From: Myxococcota bacterium
Lineage (GTDB): Bacteria > Myxococcota_A > Bradymonadia > UBA7976 > UBA1532
NCBI GenBank assembly: GCA_963169045.1
Contig: CAUJDF010000038.1
Coordinates: 62,001-126,000 of the forward strand
Reading direction: 5' to 3'
Length of the DNA: 64,000 nucleotides
The notes below the pieces were generated by a model. The model was not told the DNA's origin, made no database searches, and worked only from the letters and a program-made list of their open reading frames with translations. How positions within the stretch are numbered: position 1 is the stretch's first letter; each line of letters starts with the position of its first letter. This document shows, piece by piece, positions 46,474-57,362 of the stretch. The translations under genes and the position numbers were made by a program.

Positions 46474-47946
46474 ATGCGCACCCCCCTCGTGCTGTTCCTC
46501 ACCGGATTCGCGGTCTTCGCCGCGTTCGCCGGCCCGCGCCTGCGCATCCACAGCGCCGACAACCACTTCGTGTACCTTGCCGACGCCTTCCTGCACGGCC
46601 AGACGGAGCTGACCCGCAAGCCGCACCACGGCAACGACTGGGCCAGCTACGACACGCTCGAGCTGAAGGGCGCCTCGCGCGAGAAGCACGGCGAGCGGAT
46701 CGAGGGCTTCTTCACGCGGCGTGCGGGCAAGCCCGACCAGTTCCGGACGCTCGCGGGCGACGAGATCGAGATCCCCCGCGCGGAGCGCGGCAGCACGAAG
46801 ACGCACTACTACGTGTCGTTTCCGCCGTTCCCGGCGGTGCTGATGATGCCGTTCGTGGCGATGGCGGGGTACGGCGCGAACGACGTCGTCTTCACGGTGT
46901 TCTTCGCGGCGCTGAACGTGGCGCTCATGTTCCTGCTGCTGCAGCGGCTTCGGCGACAGGGATACGGCGATCGCGCCGACGGCGAGAACGTCTGGCTGAC
47001 GGTGCTCTTCGCGTTCGGGACGGTGCATCTGGGCTGCGCCGTCCTCGGGCAGGTCTGGTTCACGGCGCTCGTGGTGGGCGCCACCTTCAACCTGCTCTAC
47101 ATGTACTTCGCCCTCGACGCGCGCCGTCCGTTGCTGGCCGGCCTCGTGTTCGCCGCCGCCTTCTCGAGCCGCGTGTCGTTGATCTTCGCGGCGGTGTTCT
47201 TCTACTGGCAGCTGTTCTTCCCGAACGACGGGCGCCGGCGCGAGCGCGGCGACCTCGTGCGGCGGTTCGTGGCCTTCAGCGCGCCCTGCCTGGTCGTCGG
47301 CGTCATGCTGCTCGTCTACAACCAGGTGCGCTTCGACAAGCTCACCGAGTTCGGCCACATCTACCTGGCCGGCGGAACGATCGAACGCATCCGCGATTTC
47401 GGCCTGTTCCACCCCCACTTCCTCACCCGGAACCTCACGGCGGCCTTCACGCTGATGCCGCGCTTCGTGAGCGAGGCGCCTTACGTCCAGTTCAGCAAGC
47501 ACGGGCTGAGCATGCTGCTGACGACGCCCGCGATCTTCCTGGTGCTGTGGCCGCGCCTGCGGCGACACGACACGCGCTGCGAGCGCGCGGTGGCGGCGGA
47601 CGGACCCGCGAGCGACGAGGTCTCCGCCACCTGCGACTGCGCCCCGCGCCGCACGGCGCACAAGCGCCTGTCGCGCGTCCTCTGGATCACGGTGGCCGCG
47701 GTCGCGATCCCGATCTTCATGTACCAGAACACGGGCTGGGAGCAGTTCGGGTACCGGTTCGCGCTCGACTTCCTGCCCTATCTGGTCGTCCTGCTCGCCA
47801 TCGGCGGCCGCCGGATCACGCGCACTGTCAAGACGCTCGTGGTGATCGGCGTGATCGTCAACGCCATCGGCGCCGCCACGTTCAAGCGCGGCGGCATCGC
47901 CGCGAAGTTCTACGCCGACTACATCGCCGAGGAGCCGCGCCGGTAG
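46474..47946 (+). CDS. Polytopic membrane protein, GT-C glycosyltransferase-like
   Basis: A 490-residue protein with about ten hydrophobic segments. Its first helix is followed by GPRLRIHSADNHFVYLADAF, whose Asp lies in the first periplasmic loop as in GT-C transferases, but no sure catalytic motif can be named. Helices include VFFAALNVALMFLLLQRLRR and LVFAAAFSSRVSLIFAAVFF. One hydrophilic loop is Cys-bearing (ATCDCAPRR). Closest by eye are uncharacterised membrane proteins related to dolichyl-phosphate-mannose-type glycosyltransferases. It is divergent from the FHA gene, with 156 bases between, which hold the palindrome GTTATAAC at 46391-46398. Confidence 0.65.
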   Translation: MRTPLVLFLTGFAVFAAFAGPRLRIHSADNHFVYLADAFLHGQTELTRKPHHGNDWASYDTLELKGASREKHGERIEGFFTRRAGKPDQFRTLAGDEIEIPRAERGSTKTHYYVSFPPFPAVLMMPFVAMAGYGANDVVFTVFFAALNVALMFLLLQRLRRQGYGDRADGENVWLTVLFAFGTVHLGCAVLGQVWFTALVVGATFNLLYMYFALDARRPLLAGLVFAAAFSSRVSLIFAAVFFYWQLFFPNDGRRRERGDLVRRFVAFSAPCLVVGVMLLVYNQVRFDKLTEFGHIYLAGGTIERIRDFGLFHPHFLTRNLTAAFTLMPRFVSEAPYVQFSKHGLSMLLTTPAIFLVLWPRLRRHDTRCERAVAADGPASDEVSATCDCAPRRTAHKRLSRVLWITVAAVAIPIFMYQNTGWEQFGYRFALDFLPYLVVLLAIGGRRITRTVKTLVVIGVIVNAIGAATFKRGGIAAKFYADYIAEEPRR

Positions 47947-48042
47947 CGGATTCCACTTCCCGATCAACGGGTTGTACGGCGCGGTCGATTTTTCTGCGAC
48001 ACGCGTCGCCGCTGTCCGAAGACCCCTTCGGAGGTTTCGGCG

Positions 48043-50255
48043 ATGCGGCGTCCCTGGCTGGTGCTGGCGGCGGGTTACGCGCTCGGGGCCGCGATCGGCG
48101 GCGCGGGCGTGGTGGTCATCCTGCCGGCGGCGACGGCGCTGGCCGCGGCGCTGTGGTTGGCGTGGCGGCGACCGGCCGTCGGCGCCGGGCTGGCGGCGCT
48201 GTCAGCGGGCGCGCTGGCCGGCGCGGCGCTGCCGACGTGGGACGACACGGCGCCGACGGCGCCGCCCACCCCCTTCGAAGGCACCGTCACCGGGGTCCGC
48301 GTGGCGGGGACGCGGGTGCAGGTGACGATCGCGCCCGACCCGACGCCGGCGTGGCGTGTCTCGGTGTGGCAGGACGAGCGCCCGCCCGGCCTCGCCGACG
48401 GCGCGCGCGTGTGGGTCGACGGCCCGCTGCGGCGGCCGGCGCCGGGCGACAATCCGGGCGCCTTCGACGCGCGGGCGTGGTCGTCGCGGCGCGGCATCCG
48501 TTGGAGCGCGGCCGGCCCGGTGCGCCTCGCGAGCCCCGCGCCCGCGGTCGCCGAGTGGGCGGTGCGCGCGCGCGAGTCGACGGGCGCGGCCCTCGACCGG
48601 TTGTCGCGCCCGTTCGGCGCGGGTGTGCTCGCCGGGCTCCTCCTCGGCGACTACGCGCGCGTGCCGCGGGCGGCCGACGCGGCGTTCGACGCGTCGGGCA
48701 CGATGCACCTGCTGTCCGTGAGCGGGCTCCACGTGAGCGGTCTCGCCGCCGCGGTCGGGTGGCTCGTCGGCCTCGCGGCGGCGCGGCTCGGCGCGGCGCG
48801 GCCCAGAGCGTGGGGCGCCATGGCGGCGCTGCCCGCGGCAGCGGCGCTCGTCGCGCTGGCCCAGTTCCCGCTCGCCGCCTGCCGGACGGGCGTGATGGTG
48901 GCGCTCTACCTCTTCGGACGCCTCGCCGGCCGGCCGGCCGACGGGCTGAACGTCCTGGGATTCGCTGCGCTTCTGGCGATGGTGCCCGAGCCGCGGGTCG
49001 TGCTCGAGCCGTCGTTCCAGCTCTCGTTCGGCGCGGTGGCGGCGCTGATGGCGCTGACCGAGGTGGCGGCGCAGCAGTCGCGCTGGCGCCACCTCGTGGC
49101 GGTCCTCGCCTCGTCGGTGGTCGCGTCCTCGGCGACGGCCCCGGTGCAGGCCTGGCACTTCGGGACGTTCGCCCCCCTGTCGGTGCCCGCGAACGTCGTG
49201 CTCGTGCCGCCGGCGTCCGCGATCCTCGTCCCCCTCGGGGCCGTGGGCCTCGTCCTGGCGCCGTGGACGATGTGGCCGCTCGAGGTCGCCGCGATGGGCG
49301 CCGAGCTGCTGGTGGCGGTCGCCGAGGTCATCGCCGACCTGGCCGGCGGCGCGTGGACGGTGGGGTCGCACGCGGCGGCTCCGCTCGCGGCGCCGCTGGC
49401 GCTCATCGTCGCGTGGCGCCTGGGGCGTCCGCGCTTCGGTGCGCTCGCCGCCGCCGGGCTCGTCGCCGCGGGCGCGGTCGGCGTGCCGCCCGATCCGGTG
49501 CTGGACTTCGTGGCCGCCGGCCAGGGAGACGCGGCGCTGCTGCGTGCCGGCGGCCGCCACGTGCTCATCGACGCAGGCCCCGATCCGGAGGCGCGAGCGC
49601 TCCTCGCGTACCTGCGCCACGAGGGCGTCTCGCGTCTCGACCTGGTGATCGTGACGCACGCCCACCCGGACCACTTCGCCGGCCTCACGACGCTGCTCGA
49701 CGCGATGCCGATCGGGTGCATCGTGCACTCCGGCCGCCCGGGCGGGATCGCGTGGCAGCGCGTGCTGGCGTTGGCGCGGTCGCGGGGGGTGCCCGACGAG
49801 GCGCGCGCCCCACGGGCGCTGAGTGTCGGCCCGGTCGAGGTGACGATCGCGAACCGCGCGGCGCCGTCGACGTGGTCCGAGAACGACGCTTCGCTCGTCG
49901 TGCGCGTCGAGGGGCCAGGCGGCGCCGCGCTGCTGCCCGGGGACGTCGAGGCGCGAGCCGAGGAGGCGCTCGACACGACGCCCGCGGACGTGCTCAAGGC
50001 GCCGCACCACGGCTCCCGTACGAGCAGCACGCCCGAGTTCCTCGCCCGCGTTCGGCCGCGCGTCGTCGTCTTCCCCGTGGGGCGCGCAAACGGATTCGGC
50101 TTCCCGCACCCCGAGGTGGTCGAGCGGTACGCCGCGCTCGACGTCGAGGCCTGGCGCACGGACCTTCACGGGCGCGTGCGCGTCGATCTCGCGAGCCGCC
50201 CGCCCCGGGTCACCGCGTTCCTGCCCCGCGGCGAGGCGCCCCCGTCCGCCGATGA
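48043..50255 (+). CDS. comEC: ComEC/Rec2-type DNA uptake channel; in-frame stop missing at expected end
   Basis: A DNA-import protein that carries single-stranded DNA across the inner membrane. About 740 residues match the family: N-terminal OB-like region, Competence domain with LLSVSGLHVSGLAAAVGWLV and CRTGVMVALYLFGR, then a metallo-beta-lactamase-like domain (VIVTHAHPDHFAGLTTL, SENDASLVVRV, LLPGDVEARAEEALD, KAPHHGSRTSSTPEF). The normal end is near 50250. The reading frame, however, has no stop there and runs on to 51585 through the FHA-like gene and antisense to the EI24 gene. One extra C in the CCCCC run at 50239-50243 would put TGA at 50253-50255, overlapping the next ATG as ATGA. I therefore end the gene there. 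GGAGG lies 8 bases before the ATG. Confidence 0.8.
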
Positions 50256-50998
50256 GGTGGAGGATGGCCCGCCGGGACCTCATCGTGCTGGTGCGCCGCC
50301 CGCCGGGCGCGGTGCAGGTCTACCGCCTCGAGGCCGACGACGTGGCGTTCGGCCGCGACCCCACGTGCGCGGTGCAGCTGCCCGACCCGGCGATCGCACC
50401 GGTGCACGCGCGGCTACGCCGCACGTCCGACGGCGGCGCAGAGTGGGCCGGCGGCGACCGATTGTCCAAGCGTGGCGCGGTGTTGGCCATGGGTCCGTAC
50501 GAGGTCGAGGTGACCTTCGACGAGGGCCCCGGCCCGACGAGCGACAGCCTCGACACGGGGCGCCGGGCGCGTCTCCTGGCGCACGAGCTCGCCGTCGCCG
50601 CGGGTCGCGGCTGGAACCTGTGGATCGGGCGCGGGGAGGGCGCCGGCGCCGCCGTCCCGGTCCCCGCGGGCCGCCCACTGCACCTCGGCGACGCGCCCGA
50701 GAGCCCCGTCCGGCTGTCGGGCGTCGCGCCCCGGCTGCTCACGTTCGAGATGGACGACGGCCGCCTGTACCTCGAGGCGCACGGTCCGGGCGCGCTGCGC
50801 AACGGCGCGCCGATCGAGGGGCGCGTCGCGCTCGCGGCGGGCGATCTCGTGGAAGCGGGCGGGGTGGCGATGCGCGTGACGCCGCCCGCGGAGGCGCCGC
50901 GGACGGAGCCGCGGTGGACGCCGCTCGAGCGCCTCACGATCGCGGCGATCGCCGTCGCGGTCAGCGCTGCTGTGCTGATCGTCGCGTCGGGATGGTGA
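50252..50998 (+). CDS. Small FHA-like, tail-anchored protein
   Basis: A 248-residue protein with two degenerate FHA-like beta domains. The first has FGRDPTCAVQLPDPAIAPVH, with Gly-Arg and a His; the second has HLGDAPESPVRLSGVAPRLL and GPGALRNGAPIEGRVALAAG. The C-terminus is one hydrophobic helix (AAIAVAVSAAVLIVASGW), so it is a tail-anchored membrane protein. FHA proteins bind phosphothreonine, but neither copy has all the key residues. ATG 50252 would overlap the restored comEC stop; ATG 50264 has a GAGG 6 bases upstream. The 3-prime end overlaps the EI24 gene on the other strand by 38 bases. Confidence 0.72.
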   Translation: MRWRMARRDLIVLVRRPPGAVQVYRLEADDVAFGRDPTCAVQLPDPAIAPVHARLRRTSDGGAEWAGGDRLSKRGAVLAMGPYEVEVTFDEGPGPTSDSLDTGRRARLLAHELAVAAGRGWNLWIGRGEGAGAAVPVPAGRPLHLGDAPESPVRLSGVAPRLLTFEMDDGRLYLEAHGPGALRNGAPIEGRVALAAGDLVEAGGVAMRVTPPAEAPRTEPRWTPLERLTIAAIAVAVSAAVLIVASGW

Positions 50999-51728
50999 CC
51001 CTGCCGTCGCGCTCGAGGCCGTGCAGCGCGACCACGCCGGCCACGACGGCCAGCGGCAGGCCGAACAGGTTGAGGAACGGCAGGCCGAGCAGCGGCGCGG
51101 TCACGAGGCCGAGGCTGAGCGCGGCCACGGGGTTGGCGGTCACGACGCGGAACCGGTCGCCGAAGCGCAGGCCGCGCCGCACCAGCGGCGAGTCGAGCAG
51201 GTCGAACGCGACGAACAGGGGCGTCCAGACGAAGGCGACGAACGGCGCCGTCAGCAGGCCGAGCCCCGGCACGAGGCCGAGCAGGAAGAGCAGGATCGAT
51301 CCGGCGATGCCGATCGCGAGCAGGGTCGCCGTGCCGCGCAGCGAATCGAGGATGTCGGCGATCAGGCTGCCGTCCGCGGCGGGCGGACCGCCGAGCTCGA
51401 CGTCGACGCGCGCGACGAGCGGCTCGCAGAGCGGCAGGCCGACGAGCATCACCAGCCAGGGCACCGCCACGAGCAGGATGAGCGCCGAGCCGAGCAGCGT
51501 GACGATCCAGCCGGCCTGCCAGAGCCAACGCAGCAGGCCGCCCTCGGGCTCGCGCACGAGCAGGGCGAAGAGGTCGTCGCTGTAGGCGGCGGCGGCGGCG
51601 ATCGCGCCGATCGAGATGAAGAACGCGATGACGGCCGGGACGAGCGCGAGCATGGCGAGCCGCGGGCGCGACGCGAGCAGGCCGAGCGCGCGCACCAGCG
51701 CGACGGGCCCGGTGAGCAGGCCGCCCAT
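50961..51728 (-). CDS. EI24-domain (CysZ-like) membrane protein
   Basis: A 255-residue inner-membrane protein of the EI24 domain family, related to the sulfate transporter CysZ. Helices: LVPAVIAFFISIGAIAAAAA, GWIVTLLGSALILLVAVPWL, and LLFLLGLVPGLGLLTAPFVA with the half-helix Pro/Gly pattern typical of CysZ. It carries ALDxxxPL-like FVAFDLLDSPLVRRGLRF. The transported substance is not known. The ATG lies one base past the stop of the minus-strand gene upstream, so the two are co-transcribed. Confidence 0.85.
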   Translation of the reverse strand: MGGLLTGPVALVRALGLLASRPRLAMLALVPAVIAFFISIGAIAAAAAYSDDLFALLVREPEGGLLRWLWQAGWIVTLLGSALILLVAVPWLVMLVGLPLCEPLVARVDVELGGPPAADGSLIADILDSLRGTATLLAIGIAGSILLFLLGLVPGLGLLTAPFVAFVWTPLFVAFDLLDSPLVRRGLRFGDRFRVVTANPVAALSLGLVTAPLLGLPFLNLFGLPLAVVAGVVALHGLERDGRVTIPTRRSAQQR

Positions 51729-51729
51729 G

Positions 51730-52428
51730 TCAGCCGGCCACGCGCGTCAGCACCCAGGCGCCGCGCGGGTTCGTCTCGACGTCGTCGGGCTCGACGACCG
51801 CCGGGCCCTCTTCGTAGGCCACCTTGAAGACGGGCGCGCTCTCGCTCGCCCGGAAGGCGATGCCGATCGAGGGCGTCCAGCGGTCGAGCACCATGCGCGC
51901 GGCGAACGCGAAGGCGGCGGCCTGCGCGGCGTCGATCTCCACCTCGCCGGCGTACCGCACGGCGACGTCGGGCAGGCCGAACGCCTGCAGGCCCTCGGCG
52001 ATGATCTCCTCCTCGTCACCGAGCACCTCGGTGAACATGTGCAGCAACACTGCGGGATCATTCACATCCAGGCCGTCGAGGGCCCCCGGCGCGAAGACCT
52101 TGGGCGCCGTCTCCACGTAGACGCCGAGCGCCCCCTGCGCGAACGCCTTGACGGCGAGGCGGGCGGCCCGCCGCGCCGGCTCGAGGTCGCCGGGGCGCGC
52201 GACCTCGGCGGTCCCGCGCACGAGCCCCTGATGCTTGCGCAGGCGGCGCAGGTCGTCGTCGGTGACGACGCCGGCCCGCCGGCCCAGATCCGCGAATTCC
52301 TCGACGAACTCGGCGGAGGGCGGCCCGAAGGCGAGGTCGAGGGGGGACTCGAGCGCGGGAGGCTTGCTCCACGGCCCGGCGATGGTGACGATGATGCGGC
52401 CCACGCCCCCATATGAACGCGACGGCAC
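51730..52428 (-). CDS. Uncharacterised protein, DUF4261-like
   Basis: A 232-residue soluble protein. Parts of it (AARLAVKAFAQGALGVYVET, LLHMFTEVLGDEEEIIAEGL, FGLPDVAVRYAGEVEIDAAQ) resemble the DUF4261 family, whose function is unknown; I am not certain of the match. No catalytic motif stands out. The start is unclear: GTG 52428 or GTG 52404 (beginning GRIIVTIAGPWS), neither with a good ribosome site. It is divergent from the GroES-like gene with 23 bases between, and its stop is one base from the EI24 start. Confidence 0.6.
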   Translation of the reverse strand: MPSRSYGGVGRIIVTIAGPWSKPPALESPLDLAFGPPSAEFVEEFADLGRRAGVVTDDDLRRLRKHQGLVRGTAEVARPGDLEPARRAARLAVKAFAQGALGVYVETAPKVFAPGALDGLDVNDPAVLLHMFTEVLGDEEEIIAEGLQAFGLPDVAVRYAGEVEIDAAQAAAFAFAARMVLDRWTPSIGIAFRASESAPVFKVAYEEGPAVVEPDDVETNPRGAWVLTRVAG

Positions 52429-52451
52429 GAGAGGTCAACGGGAACGCGTCG

Positions 52452-52784
52452 ATGAAGGTGCGCTACATCAAGCCGCTCGGACCGCGGGTCCTCGTGCGGG
52501 TCGTCAAGCTCGAGGACCGTTCCAAGGCCGGGCTCTTCCTGCCCCAGGGCGCCAAGGAGGAGCACGACGACGCGCTGTACGGCGAGGTCGTCGAGGTGGC
52601 GCGAGCGGAGACCGACGGCGAGGCCGACCTCGGCGAGAACGTGAGCGGCGTGCCGCTCGGCGCGTTCGTGCTGTTCCCGAAGAAGGCCGGCACGCGGGTG
52701 CCGTGGGACGAGGCGCTGCGGCTGCTCGAGGTGCGCGAGGTGCTCGCCACCGTCGAGGAGGTCGAGCCCGACGAGCTGCAGTAG
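52452..52784 (+). CDS. Orphan GroES-family co-chaperonin
   Basis: A 110-residue GroES-fold protein: MKVRYIKPLGPRVLVRVVKL, LFLPQGAKEEHDDALYGEVV with a mobile-loop-like segment, and GAFVLFPKKAGTRVPWDEAL. No groEL is adjacent, and the mobile-loop region lacks the usual IVL tripeptide, so it may not cap a standard GroEL. I chose ATG 52452 because it gives the family N-terminus; an ATG at 52413 would add 13 residues. It converges on the PDA lipoprotein gene, with 3 bases between stops. Confidence 0.85.
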   Translation: MKVRYIKPLGPRVLVRVVKLEDRSKAGLFLPQGAKEEHDDALYGEVVEVARAETDGEADLGENVSGVPLGAFVLFPKKAGTRVPWDEALRLLEVREVLATVEEVEPDELQ

Positions 52785-52787
52785 GGG

Positions 52788-53267
52788 TCAGCCGGCGTCG
52801 GGGGGCGCGGCGGCGTCGATGGTGAGGTCGCCCCCGTCCGGCTCGGTCGGCGCCGCGTCGGAGGGCGGACCGACGTCGGGGAGGGGCGCCGCATCGGGCC
52901 CGGGCGGCGCGGCGTCCGGGTCGGGCATCGCCGCGTCGGGCATCGCCGCATCGGGCGTCGCCGCGTCGGGCATGGCCGCGTCGGGCATCGCCGCGTCCGG
53001 CGCCGCGCCGTCAGGCGGCGTCACCGCGCCATCCGGATCGGGCGCCTCCGCGTCGGGCCGCGCCGCGTCGGGCGACGGCGGCGCCGCGTCCGGGTCCGGC
53101 GGAATTCGCTCGGGCTCCACGCACCAGCCCTCTTTGACGTAGCAGACGGTGCCCGACAGGTGCCCGCAGTCGTTGTCGCTGCGGCAGCCGTCGCCCGTCA
53201 GCTCCGGCGAGCAGCCGGCGCCGAGCCCGAGCGCGAGCGCCAACGCGCCCCAGGTCCGCCGCGCCAT
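52788..53267 (-). CDS. Lipoprotein with Pro-Asp-Ala repeat tail
   Basis: A 159-residue exported lipoprotein (lipobox LGLGAGCSPE). A short Cys-rich module follows, CRSDNDCGHLSGTVC, and WCVEPERI. The remaining 100 residues are Pro/Asp/Ala-rich, including six close copies of PDAAMPDAAM-type repeats (52921-52995). Such tails are common in surface lipoproteins of Myxococcota and probably act as spacers through the wall. The role is unknown. Its ATG shares one base with the stop of the PEGA gene upstream. Confidence 0.82.
   Translation of the reverse strand: MARRTWGALALALGLGAGCSPELTGDGCRSDNDCGHLSGTVCYVKEGWCVEPERIPPDPDAAPPSPDAARPDAEAPDPDGAVTPPDGAAPDAAMPDAAMPDAATPDAAMPDAAMPDPDAAPPGPDAAPLPDVGPPSDAAPTEPDGGDLTIDAAAPPDAG
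52921..52995. repeat. Five 15-bp tandem repeats coding PDAAM units
   Basis: Five adjacent 15-bp units of the form TCGGGCATCGCCGCG with one or two changes; each encodes five residues of the lipoprotein tail. The repeat length (multiple of 3) preserves the frame, so copy number can change without breaking the gene. Confidence 0.85.
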
Positions 53268-54316
53268 CAGAACGTCCCTCCCCAGCCGACCATGGCGCCA
53301 TCCGCGAGCGGCACCACCTGCGCGCCGTAAGCGCCTTCGTCTGGCGACATCGCCCAGAGCAGGGCGCCGACGACCATGCCGGTGGCACCGACGCCGTACA
53401 GCACGTTCGACAGCATCGCGCGGTTCTCGCTTTCCTCTTTGAAGTCGCGCTTCTTCGCGAGGACGGTCTCCTCGGCGAACTTGTCGGCGCTCTTGTCGGC
53501 GTAGATGCCCGCCACGACGCCGCCGGTGACCGCGAGGCCGCCGACGACGAAGGACAGCGCCGCGTACGGCTTCAGGCTCGTCGGCCCCGTATCGCGGCCG
53601 TCTCGCACGCCGTCGTTGCCGTAACCGCCGCCGCCGCTGCCGCGCGGCTTGCGGACCGGCCGGGGGCGGTCGTCGGTCTTCGGCCGCGGGCGGCGCGCGT
53701 CGTCCTTCGGCTTCGGGCGCGGGCCGTCGTCGGCCTTGGGCTTGGGCTTGGGGCCGTCGTCCCGCGGCTTCGCGCGAGGGCCGTCGTCGTCCTTCGGCTT
53801 CGGCCGGAAGCCGTCGTCCTTCTTGCCGCCCGGCTTGGCGACCGGCGACTTCGGCGGATCGCGGTCGGGCGTCTTGCCGATGGGCACGGGCCGCGGCGCC
53901 GGCCCGGGCTTCGCCACGGGACCGGGCTTCGGGCCGGCGTCCGGCTTCGCCACGGGGCCCGGCTTCGGGCCGTCGTCGCGCGGCGCCGGCTTCGCGATGG
54001 GCCCGGGTCGACCACCGGGGTTGCCCTTGCCGACGGGCGTCAGCGTGCCGCCCCCCTTCCGGGCGAGCTTGATCGAGATCTTCTCGGACTTGTTGGCCCC
54101 GATGCGCACGGTCTTCTTCTGCGGCAGGTAACCGTCGGCGCCGACCTCGATGGTCACGCTCCCCGGCGGCACCTGTACGGCCTCGCCGGACTTGAAGCCC
54201 TTGAGGCGCTTGCCGTTCACCTCGACGACGGCGTCGCCGGGGTCGACGGTCAGATGAAGCTTCGCTTCGCCCCCGGGCGCGAGGAGCCCGACCCAGAGCG
54301 CCAGCACTTGCAGCAT
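53267..54316 (-). CDS. PEGA-domain protein with charged repeat region and two membrane helices
   Basis: A 349-residue protein. After a signal-like N-terminus (MLQVLALWVGLLAPGGEA) comes a PEGA beta domain: LTVDPGDAVVEVNGKRLKGF and VPPGSVTIEVGADGYLPQKK. The middle (about 100-245) is Lys/Pro/Asp-rich and repetitive (DDGPKPGPVAKPDAGPKPG), probably extended in the wall. The C-terminus has two hydrophobic segments (YAALSFVVGGLAVTGGVVAG and LYGVGATGMVVGALLWAMSP). PEGA proteins are envelope-associated; the function is unknown. It is the first of two coupled genes; the stop overlaps the next ATG by one base. Confidence 0.82.
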   Translation of the reverse strand: MLQVLALWVGLLAPGGEAKLHLTVDPGDAVVEVNGKRLKGFKSGEAVQVPPGSVTIEVGADGYLPQKKTVRIGANKSEKISIKLARKGGGTLTPVGKGNPGGRPGPIAKPAPRDDGPKPGPVAKPDAGPKPGPVAKPGPAPRPVPIGKTPDRDPPKSPVAKPGGKKDDGFRPKPKDDDGPRAKPRDDGPKPKPKADDGPRPKPKDDARRPRPKTDDRPRPVRKPRGSGGGGYGNDGVRDGRDTGPTSLKPYAALSFVVGGLAVTGGVVAGIYADKSADKFAEETVLAKKRDFKEESENRAMLSNVLYGVGATGMVVGALLWAMSPDEGAYGAQVVPLADGAMVGWGGTF

Positions 54317-54478
54317 TGGAGTCCCCCGTTACGAGGCGCGCCGACGATGAACGTCGCGCGCGCGCAGCGTCAACCTTTTCGGCCTGCTCGGTCCGGGAGA
54401 CGGGGGCGACGTCTCGAGCATTCATTCCATCGAGAATCGAAGGTAACTTGCGGCACGTCACGGGGAGGCAGGTGCGCG

Positions 54479-56134
<1,656 letters not shown>

Positions 56135-56191
56135 GGCGATCCCCGCTATAAGGGCGGGATCAGCGTCTCCCGCGTCCTGATCTTCGTCGCC

Positions 56192-57331
56192 GTGTTCACG
56201 CTGATGATCACCGCGACCCACGGCTACATCTGGAAGCGTGTGTTCCGCGACACCGGGCTCGGCGCGACGGCGCGACGGCGCGGCGCGCTGCTCCTCGGCG
56301 GGCTCGGCGCGCTGCTCTTCGCGGGCATGCTCGCCCAGCGCGTCCTGCCCCGCGAGGCGGCGGCGTGGGTGGCGTGGCCGGCCTATGTCTGGATGGGCAT
56401 GGTCGTGCTGCTGGTGCCGCTGCTCGCGGTGACGGGCACGGGCGGTCGCATCGCGGTGTGGCTGCGGCGTGCGCCGCGGCCCGACGGCGTGCCGGACCCG
56501 GCGCGCCGCATTGCCCTGCAGCGCGGGACGGCGGCCATCGCGGGCCTCGGCGCGCTCGGCGCCGCCGGTACCGGCGTCTCCTCCGCCCTCGCCGAGCCGC
56601 GCCTCAACGAGCTTCGCATCCCCGTCCCGCGCCTGCCCGAAGCCTTCCGCGGCCTGCGCGTCGTCCAGCTCACCGACGTACACGTCGGCCCCACCATCGG
56701 TCGCGAGTTTCTCGCCGACGTCGTCCGACGGGTCAACGCGCTGCAGCCGGACCTCGTCGCGATCACCGGCGACCTCGTCGACGGCTCGGTGCCCGACCTG
56801 GCCGAGCACGTGGCGCCGCTCGGCGAATTGCGCAGTACTTTCGGGACGTTCTTCGTCACCGGCAACCACGAGTACTACTCGGGAGCCGACCCGTGGGTGG
56901 CCTACCTGCGCAGCCTCGGCATCCGCGTCCTGCGCAACGAGCGGCACACGCTCGAGCGCGGCGACGCCCGCCTGGACGTCGTCGGCACCGACGACTGGCG
57001 CGCGCGCGACTTCGGCGACGGCAACGGCTACGACCTCGACCGCGCCGTCGCGGGCCGCGATCCCGAACGCGCCGCCCTGCTCCTGTCGCACCAGCCGCGC
57101 TGCATCGACGACGCCGCGCGCCACGGCCTGGACGTCGTCCTCTGCGGCCACACGCACGGCGGCCAGATCTGGCCCTTCGGGTACTTCGTGAAGCTCGTGC
57201 AGCCCTACGTCCTCGGCCTGCACCGGCACACGGAGCGCACCTGGATCTACGTGCACCCCGGCACCGGCTGGTGGGGGCCGCCGATGCGCGTCAACGTGCC
57301 CGCCGAGATCGCCGTCCTGACGCTCGTGTGA
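56192..57331 (+). CDS. Membrane-anchored calcineurin-like metallophosphoesterase
   Basis: A 379-residue protein with four N-terminal hydrophobic segments (about 30-150), then a metallophosphoesterase domain facing the other side. All metal motifs are present: LTDVHVGP near 170, TGDLVDGS, GNHEYYSG and CGHTHGGQIWPF near 320. The family includes YkuE-like enzymes; the substrate is unknown. GTG 56192 is the only standard start, but residues coded just upstream (SVSRVLIFVA) look like the missing start of the first helix, so a non-standard start is possible. It follows gpmI by 57 bases. Confidence 0.88.
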   Translation: MFTLMITATHGYIWKRVFRDTGLGATARRRGALLLGGLGALLFAGMLAQRVLPREAAAWVAWPAYVWMGMVVLLVPLLAVTGTGGRIAVWLRRAPRPDGVPDPARRIALQRGTAAIAGLGALGAAGTGVSSALAEPRLNELRIPVPRLPEAFRGLRVVQLTDVHVGPTIGREFLADVVRRVNALQPDLVAITGDLVDGSVPDLAEHVAPLGELRSTFGTFFVTGNHEYYSGADPWVAYLRSLGIRVLRNERHTLERGDARLDVVGTDDWRARDFGDGNGYDLDRAVAGRDPERAALLLSHQPRCIDDAARHGLDVVLCGHTHGGQIWPFGYFVKLVQPYVLGLHRHTERTWIYVHPGTGWWGPPMRVNVPAEIAVLTLV

Positions 57332-57362
57332 CCTGCCGGCGGGCTGCGGCGTCCGCTTCGGC

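Noticed and set aside
50255..51585. C-terminal extension of ComEC
   Set aside because: The last 440 codons are Arg/Pro-rich and overlap a sense FHA-like gene and the antisense EI24 gene. Both of those have proper protein composition.
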